From positions 13,054,583 to 13,072,082 of the forward strand of contig CM022670.1 in NCBI GenBank assembly GCA_012295275.1: DNA of 17,500 nt, in the 5' to 3' direction. A model generated the notes under the pieces. The model did not search any database and had not been told where the DNA came from. It was given only the letters and a program-made list of their open reading frames with translations. This document shows positions 8,201-15,977 of the stretch, piece by piece. The stretch's first letter is position 1. Every line of letters starts with the position of its first letter. The stretch is from Chrysomallon squamiferum (Eukaryota; Mollusca; Gastropoda; Neomphalida; Peltospiridae). A program made the position numbers and the translations under genes.

Positions 8201-8243
8201 GTTCATGATATTGCAGATTTTCGAGAAAAATATCCAGAATTGA

Positions 8244-8327
8244 TTTTCTTTATGAATTATTGCTATAATGTATCATCGTACTTGTACTGGGAAACCAAGG
8301 TGAATACCACTCGTTTAGCCCATTAAA
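8244..8327 (-). repeat. Dispersed repeat family R1, copy 1 (inverted)
   Basis: The reverse complement matches 10488-10570. The first 20 bases are identical (8308-8327 against 10488-10507), a 19-base block is identical (8244-8262 against 10552-10570), and the middle is clearly alignable, including GTACG and TGATACAT. Over about 84 bases the copies are roughly 80% identical by eye, so this is an old interspersed repeat. No terminal repeats or coding motif identify its class. Confidence 0.8.
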
Positions 8328-8640
8328 CAAGCTTCAAAGAAACTATGGAAGTCGAGATTTCAGTGGGAAAATGATCATGGAAAGTCGAAACTATATAAAA
8401 CTTCTTAACAATCTTTGGTCATTTATAACAAACATTTTGCACTTTGTGTAAAGTGGTGTTGTGCCTGTTGGCTGCAATTTGCTCTATTTCTGGGGTTTTT
8501 GAAGCTTGAGAAGTCTTTGTTAAAAACAATATGTTAAAGTCCGAAGTCTCTAATATTGTTTTGACCTTAATAATTCTGAGCTTTGCTCCATTTAGTTCGG
8601 TTTAAAAATGATTTTACCCAAAAATTTTATCGGTTTTGTT
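8328..8640. other. Unique stretch without a gene
   Basis: AT-rich, non-repetitive. A short inverted pair, AAGCTTCAAAG (8329) against TTTTTGAAGCTT (about 8497), is the only structure I see. No exon signals. Confidence 0.5.
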
Positions 8641-8653
8641 TTTATTGTTACTG

Positions 8654-8659
<6 letters not shown>

Positions 8660-8685
<26 letters not shown>
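8660..8685. repeat. Poly-T tract, 26 bases
   Basis: Uninterrupted T run 120 bases before the foldback. Confidence 0.9.
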
Positions 8686-8773
8686 CAAAATTGAAAGTTT
8701 ATTTGGGATTGTGAATTCAAAATTATCTTTATCATTGTTCAGGGTTTTGTATCTTCTAAGTGTTGCCGCTTGG

Positions 8774-8775
<2 letters not shown>

Positions 8776-8810
<35 letters not shown>
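8776..8810. repeat. (TA)n microsatellite
   Basis: About 17 TA units ending directly at the left outer end of the foldback. Its position suggests insertion of the foldback into a TA target. Confidence 0.93.
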
Positions 8811-8812
<2 letters not shown>

Positions 8813-9207
8813 AAGGAAATATTTACAGATGTTTTGTGAAATAAAATAGTTTATACATTTTTTGTCAGAACTTTATTGTTTTAATGAGAGAACAAGATAA
8901 TGTTATCATTTAATATACTGTACATTTTAGTTCATTATATATATATTTTTTGTTTGTTTGTTTGTTTATTTTATGTTGTTCTTGTTGTTATTTATGTGTC
9001 TCTGTGTATGTTTTTGGTTTGTTTGTGTGTTTTTGTTTGGGCGTATGTGTGTGTACAAATATATATATATATAACGAACTAAAATGTTAAATAATGACAT
9101 TATCTTGTTATTGCAGCTCTCATTAAAACAATAAAGTTCTGACAAAAAAAAATATATATAAACTTTTTATTTCTGTAAAACATCATCTGTAAGCCTTTCC
9201 TTCTTAT
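8808..9207. mobile_element. MITE-like foldback element with ~130-bp arms
   Basis: The left arm (8808-8933, extending weakly to about 8950) and right arm (9076-9207, from about 9056) are near reverse complements. Shared blocks include AAGAAGGAAA, TTACAGATG, GAAATAAAA, TTTGTCAGAACTTTATTG followed by TTTTAATGAGAG, AACAAGATAATG, and CATTTTAGTTC. Differences are short indels and a few substitutions. The outer ends are AT/TA-rich, consistent with TA-target insertion as in Tc1/mariner-type MITEs (family knowledge). There is no open frame for a transposase. The ~100-base loop carries copy B of the dispersed repeat also found at 6103. Transcribed, it would form a long hairpin. Confidence 0.85.
8969..9024 (+). 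repeat. Dispersed repeat, copy B, inside the foldback loop
   Basis: Fifty-six bases identical to 6103-6158, with weaker similarity to about 9055. It sits entirely in the loop between the two arms. Confidence 0.85.
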
Positions 9208-9305
9208 TTCTATCTACATTTGCATTCTGCTTCCTATGGTTTTCGGAATTTATTTAATTCACATTTTCGCGAATATACAAAACATTCCTACTGAATACAA
9301 AACTC

Positions 9306-9335
9306 AAAAAAAAAAAAAAAAAAAAAAAATAAAAA
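9306..9335. repeat. Poly-A tract
   Basis: A24 followed by TAAAAAA. It could be the tail of an upstream plus-strand retroposon, but no body is recognisable before it. Confidence 0.9.
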
Positions 9336-9456
9336 ATGATCATTGGACAGATCACGAATTATCTACCCGCCATCCCCCCTCTCGCCCTCCTTCCATCCTT
9401 GTCCTTAAACCATCGTGACAGTCCGCCTGGAGGACTCGGGTTAGTTATTCTACGAA
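9336..9456. other. Spacer with pyrimidine-rich tract
   Basis: It includes a C/T-rich stretch (about 9366-9406) and the sequence leading into the tRNA-like head. Part may belong to the SINE 5' end. The 60- and 79-codon frames across it and the SINE are not credible genes. Confidence 0.5.
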
Positions 9457-9463
9457 GCCCGCG

Positions 9464-9474
9464 TAGCGTAGTGG
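9464..9474 (+). promoter_or_regulatory. Pol III A box of the SINE
   Basis: TAGCGTAGTGG fits TRGYNNANNNG at every fixed position. It is the internal promoter element of tRNA-derived retroposons. Confidence 0.6.
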
Positions 9475-9544
9475 CTTGTGTACATTTCTCGAGGGCGATT
9501 CGCTTATTAGTAGCGAAGGTTTCTGCAATACTTCAAACGCCGAA

Positions 9545-9555
9545 GTTTCAACTCC
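9545..9555 (+). promoter_or_regulatory. Degenerate pol III B box of the SINE
   Basis: GTTTCAACTCC matches GGTTCRANNCC except for T in place of the second G. The mismatch suggests a decayed copy. Confidence 0.5.
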
Positions 9556-9685
9556 TGTTATGCTCGGGTCACTAACGTATTTGTATTAAAAAGGAAACCT
9601 GTAAATGCAGTTCTACATGCCACGATCCCCAATTAGAGTCTTTCCCTGTTAGTTTTTAAACGGCGACGTGTCAGCTTCTATTTCT

Positions 9686-9711
9686 CACTCTTCTCTTCTC
9701 TTCTCTTCTCT
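9686..9711. repeat. (CTTCT)n pentanucleotide run inside the SINE body
   Basis: Four to five units, directly before TGATGGACGAG. Confidence 0.85.
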
Positions 9712-10002
9712 GATGGACGAGTTTCCTTCGGGGGTAAAACGAAGACGCCTTTCAACGGCATTAATGGCGTTGCTTTTTCGTGGCACGGTCGCTCGTGTAG
9801 AAAATGTAACGTTATTCTAATGAAGCGGTACAAGTGCGCGTTGCCGGTCTAACTTTTCTCGGTTCGTGTAAGAACCCATATGCGGAGAAAAACGAAACGA
9901 AATTATTAAAGCCTGGACAAATGTCATGATAATGGACTTGATCCGAATCCGGCTTCACACAGCTTGTTAAATAAAGAAGAAGAAGAAAAAAAAAAAAAAA
10001 AA

Positions 10003-10161
10003 CGAAACGAAAAAACAGAGATAATAAAAATACAAAAAAAAAAAATATTTTGAGTTGTGATGAATTTTAATGGACTTTTTTTTTTTATTCGATCCAAAAC
10101 TGTTTAAAAAATCAGTTCGAATTTTGAATCTTATATAACGATACATTATTTAATTTTGAAA

Positions 10162-10163
<2 letters not shown>
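10003..10163. other. AT-rich spacer after the SINE
   Basis: A- and T-tracts near 10034-10045 and 10078-10087. Nothing else recognised. Confidence 0.6.

Positions 10164-10193
<30 letters not shown>
10164..10193. repeat. Poly-T tract, 30 bases
   Basis: T30 followed by CAG, so it also resembles an extreme polypyrimidine-AG acceptor; no exon follows. Confidence 0.9.
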
Positions 10194-10487
10194 CAGTTTA
10201 AGTGCATGCATGTTTAGGCTTTCTTTCCATTATATTCAAACTTATCAAATATAATTTGTCATATTTTTCAGTGTAACTGAAATTGATGATGATGTTGTAT
10301 TAAAAAATTAAATTCAAATTCAGTATTAAAATTATAATCAGAAATTAAGAATCTTAGTTAATTCAGATTTTCTCATACATATTTTGTGTTCAAGTTCTTC
10401 ATCACTAATTCAGACTTTAGAGTTATTTACTATTTCGTTTGCTTTTTCTTTCATTCTTTTTTTTATTATTTACTTTCTCTCTTTATA
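10194..10487. other. AT-rich unique stretch
   Basis: A short GATGATGATG run near 10285, and otherwise unique low-GC sequence. No gene seen. Confidence 0.55.
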
Positions 10488-10570
10488 TTTAATGGGCTAA
10501 ACGAGTGTTCTTTGTCTTAATTTCCTAGTATGAGTACGCTGATACATATATCAATAATTCATAAAGAAAA
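10488..10570 (+). repeat. Dispersed repeat family R1, copy 2
   Basis: Reverse-complement partner of 8244-8327, about 2.2 kb away. It starts TTTAATGGGCTAAACGAGTG (identical in both copies) and ends with the shared block CAATAATTCATAAAGAAAA. Weaker similarity may continue beyond both ends. Confidence 0.8.
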
Positions 10571-10840
10571 ATAACGAATTATAAATTTCGTTCGAATCAG
10601 GGAGTAACTCATTTAATTTCAAAATTCGTAGAATGATCAAATAAGGAAATGTTAGTTTCGAAAAAAAATTAAAAAAATGTATTCAGATATTTATTTCACA
10701 GCCAGTAAAACAAAAACAAATATCTTTCATTTTAATTCCATTTACAATTTAACTAAAACTTATAAGATAATGTTTTAATTGCATGATTGTTATTTCAGTC
10801 AGTATTTCGGGATATTTTTCTTCTTTTTATTTAGGCTTAG
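10571..10840. other. AT-rich unique stretch
   Basis: No repeats beyond short A-tracts, no exon signals. Confidence 0.55.
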
Positions 10841-11310
10841 CCATATTTGGAACTGATATTATTAATTAGACGAAGAGAAAGCAGGGGTACTGACAGACAG
10901 ACGAACACACGTAAATACTTTCTTTCTTGTCCGTGTAAACAGCTAATGAATTATTTTAACCGAAAGTTCAATAAATTACACAGAACTCGGCCGAACGAAA
11001 ATTTAGCTCGTAAGAATTTTACAACTGTTTCTCAAGAATGACCCGTGACCTTTCCGACACGCCTCGCGAAATGGACATGACTGGAGGGTGGTGCGCATGA
11101 CACAACTTAGCGCATATCAAACAAGAATCACTTATGATCCGTTACTAATTATCATTTGTTAGCCGACTCCCCGCCATGCTTTCTTCACAGTCGTCTCTTT
11201 CCTACTTAACACCCAGGCGAGCAAAACAAAATTTCTGATTTTTATTCAGCGCGTCCATAAAACAAGAAATAAATTCTTCAGTCATGGATAGATAGACTTT
11301 CCTAACAGCA
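10841..11310. promoter_or_regulatory. Balanced unique island, candidate regulatory or exonic DNA
   Basis: Composition rises towards 45% GC with several CpGs near 11041-11100. A 64-codon plus frame (10847-11041) has no recognisable family. I see no clear acceptor/donor pair. The island resembles those at 3780 and 4902 in texture. Confidence 0.25.
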
Positions 11311-11763
11311 TCAAAGAATGGAGATCAATCTGAAGGAACTTGAAGAAAGAAAGAAAGAAAAAAATAGATTAATTATTTCAGCATGGGTATCCTGAACAAT
11401 GCAACCATCCCCTGGGTGAAATTCATCAGGCTGCTCGCATCGAGGATGTTGATAAAAGGTGTCGGCGCCTTTTGATGTCGTAGATGAGTAATTATTACTT
11501 ACTGGGAGCAAAAATAAACAATGTTGATGTGTTTCTAGGTTGCTTAATGAAGTATGATGCTGGTAGAATGTGCGAAAATAAACGACTGGGGCGTCAGAAG
11601 AGATAATCTTAGCCATGAAACAACTACGATGAAAACGGGAAGCTTTGTTATTGTTTGTTAAGGGGCTCGAATCCCGCAGATTTGCTTTATAAACAATAAT
11701 ATTTAGTTTCTTTTTTTTTTCAAAGCATGCGAGTTGACTGGTGTTTCCGAATTTACCAAGCAT
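11311..11763 (-). CDS. Doubtful 150-codon open frame, unrecognised
   Basis: This is the longest frame in the window that is not made of simple repeats. It starts MLGKFGNTSQLACF, has a Lys run early (from a poly-T tract), a mixed middle (ADTFYQHPRCEQPDEFHPGDG) and a Phe/Ser-rich end from an AAAG tract. No signal peptide, membrane span or known domain is visible, and no splice sites or polyadenylation context support it. In GC-balanced DNA a frame this long can arise by chance once in a window of this size. On the plus strand, TTATTTCAG precedes a 34-codon frame (QHGYPEQCNHPLGEIHQAAR...) that also looks protein-like, so strand and reality are both open. Confidence 0.15.
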   Translation of the reverse strand: MLGKFGNTSQLACFEKKKKLNIIVYKANLRDSSPLTNNNKASRFHRSCFMAKIISSDAPVVYFRTFYQHHTSLSNLETHQHCLFLLPVSNNYSSTTSKGADTFYQHPRCEQPDEFHPGDGCIVQDTHAEIINLFFSFFLSSSSFRLISIL

Positions 11764-12000
11764 GTGGAGCTTTCCTTTGATATTACGTCTTCATAGTAAA
11801 CCGAGAAATTAACATATGTTTGTGTATAAATACAACTATATACACACACAAACATAAACATACACAAACAAACAGAGAAACAGACAGATTATAATGACAA
11901 AAATACAAACATAAATACGTACTATCCACACACACACACACACACACACAAACAAACGTATTTTTTTTTATTATTTCTCTTATCACTGAACATTTCATAC
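11764..12000. repeat. AT-rich stretch with (CA)n at 11929-11949
   Basis: A degenerate CA/ACAAAC region begins near 11839, with a short clean CA array at 11929-11949. The 71-codon minus frame with a VCVC run is a repeat translation. Confidence 0.88.
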
Positions 12001-12359
12001 CAACAAATAACTCGTTAGTTAAATTAACATTTTTGTTTCTAAAAAAATGAATTTATCGTACACAGTACTTAGACAAGCAGTTTGTGAAGATCGCACTAAG
12101 TGTGTTTTTTCAAGACGTATGTTGTTTTAAATTTGAATAAACACGTACAACTGTCGTTCAAAGAGACGGGACATATTTCATTCGAGCTGGCATGGCTGCG
12201 GCATGCGAGGTTCAGATAAACTGCCTCGGCTCTGTAAGTGACAGAAATATTCAGCACATGTTGATAACATGAACTGAAGTCATCTCGACGCTTTCTTGGC
12301 ATTTGGAAACCCATTAATATTCACATTAATGCAACTGCCGAACTCTTCCAACACAGTTT
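12001..12359. other. Balanced unique island
   Basis: It contains the exon-like segment at 12141-12233 and a 72-codon minus frame (12096-12314) with no recognisable domain. Short-range complexity is high and repeats are absent, so it is a candidate for conserved sequence. Confidence 0.3.
12141..12233 (+). CDS. Exon-like open segment ending at a GTAAGT donor
   Basis: After an in-frame TAA (12138), 31 codons are open and end exactly at TCT|GTAAGT (donor GT 12234-12235), giving phase 0. The peptide reads ...VVQRDGTYFIRAGMAAACEV... and has ordinary composition. No convincing acceptor lies upstream, and I recognise no family. A chance donor in a short open stretch is quite possible. Confidence 0.15.
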
Positions 12360-12382
12360 AAAAAAAAAAAAAAAAAAAAAAA
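12360..12382. repeat. Poly-A tract
   Basis: About 23 A, followed within 50 bases by a long T-rich region. Confidence 0.9.
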
Positions 12383-12407
12383 GAATGTAAAGATTCTTTC
12401 CTTTATT

Positions 12408-12490
12408 CTTTTTTTTTTCTCTCTTTTTTTTATTTTTTTTTTTTTTTTTTTTTTTTTTGTTGTTGTTGTTGTTGTTTTGTTTTTTTTGTC
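12408..12490. repeat. Poly-T tracts and (GTT)n
   Basis: T runs (longest 12432-12458) lead into five GTT units and more T. With the poly-A tract at 12360-12382 this forms an A-tract/T-tract inverted pair. Confidence 0.92.
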
Positions 12491-12695
12491 GGTTTTTTTC
12501 TAACGAGGAAGAAAGTGTTAAATAATTTTTTAAAGAAAACCATTAGTAAAAGACTAATAAGTGTGACCTTTTGTCAAATATTTCAATTTTTTGTTAAACC
12601 CGAGATGTCTTGTTGTTTTCAAAATAAAAAGTATACATACTTCCTGATACACAACTGAAATTTTGCGAATCTCAGGATTCGTGTACATAATTATT
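12491..12695. other. AT-rich unique stretch
   Basis: No gene, no clear motif. Confidence 0.5.
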
Positions 12696-12698
12696 TGC

Positions 12699-12722
12699 AT
12701 ACATACATACATACATACATGA
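12699..12722. repeat. (CATA)n microsatellite
   Basis: Six units of CATA, followed by degenerate GTT/GAT triplets to about 12760. Confidence 0.92.
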
Positions 12723-12773
12723 TGTTGTTGTTGCTATTGGTGATGTTGTTATCAAGATCATAATCATAATTAT

Positions 12774-12825
12774 TATTTTTTTTTTTTTTTTTGTTATTCC
12801 AGTTATTATTATTATTATTATTTTC
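12774..12825. repeat. Poly-T and (ATT)n tract
   Basis: T18-19 is followed within ten bases by a short ATT array. Confidence 0.9.
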
Positions 12826-12917
12826 CAAATATTATTCTTTTTAATTTATTTATATATTAATTTATATAACATTTTTTTTTAACTTTCAGAAAATGAAAAG
12901 GACTATTTAAATGGAAT

Positions 12918-12939
12918 TAGTAGTTGTAGTAGTAGTAGT

Positions 12940-13015
<76 letters not shown>
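12918..13015. repeat. (TAG)n trinucleotide array
   Basis: An imperfect start (TAGTTGTAG) is followed by about 25 perfect TAG units from 12940. The Ser-rich frame is its translation. Confidence 0.97.
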
Positions 13016-13016
<1 letters not shown>

Positions 13017-13530
13017 CTCTAAACCGCCACACACGTATAGCTAACACAGAACACGACTTCTGTGAAAGTTCACATCACGCCAACATTTACTTTTCTTAAT
13101 TCGAAAGACATTTTAGTTCCGCCATTGGCGACATGTGTATGGCCGCTTCCGCTTGCCACTTCGACAGCACCATTAGCAGCAGCAACAACGGCAGGCGAAA
13201 TCTCCTTTGAGCGGACTTGCTGGCAACACGCTAGGGTCAGAATGTCTTTCTAGTTTCCCAAATGAAATGACAAACTCCGCAAATTCGTACTTTCTCCCTC
13301 CCACACAGACACAAAGGCGACGGGGAAAAACGTACAGGAACCCCAAGGTTCAAGCAATTGTCTTTGAGTAGCGTTGAAGAAAAAAAAATAAAAGCCCAAA
13401 GAGCGTGTTATTGCAAGAGTATTGTTTAGATTAACATATGTACTTTTTCCCTCTTTGATATACGAGCCTGTTAAATCAACACTGTAGAAAAAAATAGAAA
13501 AAAAAATGTTACACTGATCAAACGGACCTT
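13016..13530. promoter_or_regulatory. Balanced unique island with CCAAT-type palindrome
   Basis: CGCCATTGGCG (about 13121-13131) is a perfect palindrome containing inverted CCAAT, in a GC-rich patch with several CpGs (to about 13240). GCCATTGGC also fits an NF-Y or NF-I site. A 63-codon plus frame (13062-13253) shows no family. Promoter or enhancer use is speculative. Confidence 0.25.
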
Positions 13531-13665
13531 GTGTTAACTATTATTTCACTTCAAAACTTGCTTTTCAAAACCGCAAAGGGTTTTCACTTTGTTCTTGGAG
13601 ATCCAGACGCCAAAACCAGAAGTCGGAGGAAGCGATTTAGGCACCGTGTCAATACAGACATGCCT
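13531..13665. other. Unique spacer before the 121-bp duplication
   Basis: Balanced sequence. The frames of 98-102 codons on both strands that cover 13531-13842 arise mostly from the duplicated segment and show the same peptide twice. Confidence 0.4.
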
Positions 13666-13978
<313 letters not shown>

Positions 13979-13979
13979 T

Positions 13980-14220
13980 TTTACTCGATGGTCTCGGCGG
14001 AGGAATGAAGATGAAAACGATCACAGAGACGTGGTTGAAATAGACACATGTGCTTCGTTTGGCGCAAAAGGGAGAAATAGACAACAGAATTGCCGATTTC
14101 AAAGAGAGGATAAAATTGCTCTCCGCAGCAGATTTTTGTGTAAAAAAAAAAAATCTTTGCCCGGAATTACCCCCAGTGTACAACACCGGCACCTTTGGTG
14201 TTGAAGTTTGTATACACAAT
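13980..14220. other. Balanced unique stretch, open on the plus strand
   Basis: One plus frame stays open from the TA repeat to 14204 (about 74 codons beyond the repeat, ...[18 protein letters not shown]...). It has no start outside the repeat and no recognisable domain. It ends inside a perfect CAACACC/GGTGTTG hairpin (14181-14203). Possibly upstream sequence of the exon candidate at 14267. Confidence 0.3.
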
Positions 14221-14249
14221 TAGTATATTATTAAAACGTGCCACTCTTA

Positions 14250-14255
14250 CACGTG
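14250..14255. promoter_or_regulatory. CACGTG E-box upstream of the exon candidate
   Basis: TTACACGTGTTAAG contains the palindromic bHLH E-box, 12 bases before the ATG at 14267. A second CACGTG lies at 14304-14309 within the candidate exon. Confidence 0.3.
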
Positions 14256-14266
14256 TTAAGTAAAGG

Positions 14267-14360
14267 ATGGGAGAAAATGTCGAAGATGTGTTCGAGTTTC
14301 CAGCACGTGTTGCTGTATGTTTGTTAGAACAGAAACCCACCAATTTTGACTGTGCAGTGG
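14267..14360 (+). CDS. Candidate first coding exon, unrecognised protein
   Basis: ATG at 14267 (context AAAGGATGG, purine at -3 and G at +4) opens 31 codons plus one base, and runs into GTG G|GTAAGT, a consensus donor with GT at 14361-14362. The exon would end in phase 1. The peptide starts MGENVEDVFEFPARVAVCLL and has ordinary, non-repetitive composition rich in acidic and hydrophobic residues. Read through the donor, the frame stops after five more codons (stop at 14375), as expected for intron. I recognise no family and no signal peptide. No downstream exon is visible before 17500, so support is limited to start context, composition and donor. Confidence 0.28.
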
Positions 14361-14379
14361 GTAAGTCGTTTAGTTAAGT

Positions 14380-14800
14380 GGGGTGTCGCCTCCGGTTTTT
14401 TTTTTTTTTTTCTGCAATCCAGAACTGAGGTGAAATGTGTAGAACCATTCTAATGTTATTTTTCAGTGTAACTAATTCTCTAACACACTAACGCAAACTC
14501 TGTTTTCAACAAGCAGACACAGCAGGCCCAAGACAAGCTTACTTCAGCATTTAGTGAATTGTTGTAACTAAATGATCATTTGACTGAAAAAAATGTGTTA
14601 TACCAGATATATCTTCGTGAACCTTTCTTGTTTAGTATGTTAGTATGTTAGAAAATTAGTAACAGTGGATGTTAATTAATAAATATAGTGATGTTGTTAG
14701 TATGTAGCTAATATCTAAGTTATATTCTGTTATTACTAATGTTATTGTCATTGCACGGTTGTTAATGCTCTAGAACATTTGCAAGTACATCTGCTATTAG
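14380..14800. other. Unique stretch with poly-T (14397-14411)
   Basis: AT-rich non-repetitive DNA with a twofold TTAGTATG repeat near 14633-14648. No exon signals beyond a TTTTTCAG at 14458-14465. Confidence 0.5.
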
Positions 14801-14803
14801 AAA

Positions 14804-14816
14804 TCTTCTTCTTCTT

Positions 14817-14875
<59 letters not shown>

Positions 14876-14893
14876 TACTACTACTACTACTAC
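14804..14893. repeat. (TTC)n-(TTA)n-(CTA)n compound triplet array
   Basis: About 14 TTC units change to ATT units (about 14845-14873), then to ACT units. The TTC/GAA part is homopyrimidine and can form triplex structure. Poly-Lys and poly-Leu frames are translations of it. Confidence 0.97.
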
Positions 14894-14904
14894 CTTTGAA
14901 AAGC

Positions 14905-15003
14905 ACGACAATGACCACAACCACCACGACTGCAACTGCTACCCAGACTATTAATAATACAGATGCCAATACTTCTACTACTACTAGAGCTGCTGCTGCT
15001 ACT
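14905..15003. repeat. Degenerate triplet tract (ACC/ACG/ACT/GCT)
   Basis: Decayed three-base periodicity linking the arrays on either side into one compound region of about 250 bases. Confidence 0.75.

Positions 15004-15004
<1 letters not shown>

Positions 15005-15049
<45 letters not shown>
15005..15049. repeat. (AAT)n microsatellite
   Basis: About fourteen uninterrupted AAT units. It can pair with the ATT run at 14845-14873. Confidence 0.96.
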
Positions 15050-15053
<4 letters not shown>

Positions 15054-15129
15054 GGCCTTCGTGGTAAAGAAGCATTCAAATCAGATATTTTACGACGATT
15101 AAAGAGTTTTTAAAAAAGATAATTATTTT

Positions 15130-15800
15130 CTTTGATGTCATGTACCGCCTTCATTTCCCTCGTATCTTAATTCCAAGTCTTTGAAACCCTTTCTAGACAT
15201 ACGATAATAATTTATTACCTCTGCCCCTCCCCCATTGTCCACCCCGCCCATCCAGTCCCCGTACACGCAATGTGAGATGATCACACCAGTACGTTACTAA
15301 CGAAATGTCATCCCCGCTGATAAAACTGGGGACTAAAACCAAGGAGGGCGCCCATTGTCCTCTTGAGTTCCGAGACTTTCAAGTGAACGATCAGAGGAGA
15401 CGAAAATCAGTCAGGTCGTGATAACGATTCGACCAAGCCGCGTAACCTGCTTGTTTTTATTACTCATCGTTCGTGGCTTATCTCTCTCTCTCTTTTTCTC
15501 TCTCTCTTTCTCTCTCTCTGCCCATTCATAAATCGTTCGCTTATAATCGTACTTGTGTCTACGAGATAAAAATATCGCCCCCTCCAAAAAAAAAAAAAAA
15601 GAAGAAATGAAACGACACGACATGACTCTCGGTTTTTTTTAAGACTTGTTTGTTTACATTGAGAAACTAGTTATTTTAACCACCGGATCAAAAGACTCGG
15701 AGGGTTAGCGAAAAAAAAGAAGTTGTTGTCGAGCCTACGGTAGCCAGTGTGAAGAGCGAAGTGGTTTTAGGGTGTGTTGTAGATCCCGAAGCTAGAAACG
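15130..15800. promoter_or_regulatory. Balanced unique island, candidate regulatory DNA
   Basis: This is one of the most GC-rich parts of the window, with many CpGs. It contains CCCATTGTCC twice (15231-15240 and 15351-15360), ATTGT being a SOX core, a TCCCC/GGGGA inverted pair near 15311-15332, a TC-rich array (15480-15520), A15 (15585-15600), and TGTTTAC (15650-15656), a forkhead core. A 70-codon minus frame (15411-15623) is partly GAGA repeat. No exon is supported. Confidence 0.28.
15480..15520. repeat. (TC)n imperfect array
   Basis: TC units broken by short T runs. Homopyrimidine on the plus strand. Confidence 0.92.
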
Positions 15801-15977
15801 TGTATTGTTACAGTGAGCTGATACAGTGTCAAAACTGAAGATGTTAACAGACTCTTAACGTGCAAAAAATTCTTCTCTAATTTTAAGTCAAGCTTTAAGA
15901 TCATCTGTAGGTGGTGTGGTCGCGTTATCACCTAGCATTCGTTCAGATCTAAACTGCATTGAAGTAAAAGCATACTA

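Larger units (their letters stand above)
9457..10002 (+). mobile_element. SINE-like tRNA-derived retroposon
   Basis: The A box TAGCGTAGTGG (9464-9474) matches the pol III consensus TRGYNNANNNG exactly. The B box GTTTCAACTCC (9545-9555) differs from GGTTCRANNCC at one base. Seven bases before the A box read GCCCGCG, and CGGGT follows the B box at 9565, giving a partial acceptor-like pairing. The A-B spacing is about 70 bases, long for a tRNA, and includes a 6-bp hairpin (TTCGCT/AGCGAA). The body to about 9960 is GC-richer with many CpGs and ends in AATAAAGAAGAAGAAG plus A17 (9986-10002). No coding capacity. Tail and head fit a SINE; assignment to a cephalopod SINE family, and exact ends, cannot be made by eye. 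No target duplication was found. Confidence 0.65.

Noticed and set aside
8328-8511. Inverted AAGCTTCAAAG / TTTTTGAAGCTT pair as element termini
   Set aside because: Only about a dozen bases with one mismatch, and nothing between them resembles an element.
11660-11680. tRNA T-arm-like GGGGCTCGAATCCCGC on the plus strand, a possible tRNA or SINE head
   Set aside because: It resembles a B box, but the T stem has a mismatch, no A box fits at the right distance upstream, and no acceptor stem can be drawn.
12940-13015. Regularly spaced short repeats considered as a CRISPR-like array
   Set aside because: A three-base microsatellite with no spacers, in a eukaryote-type sequence; no CRISPR array exists anywhere in the window.
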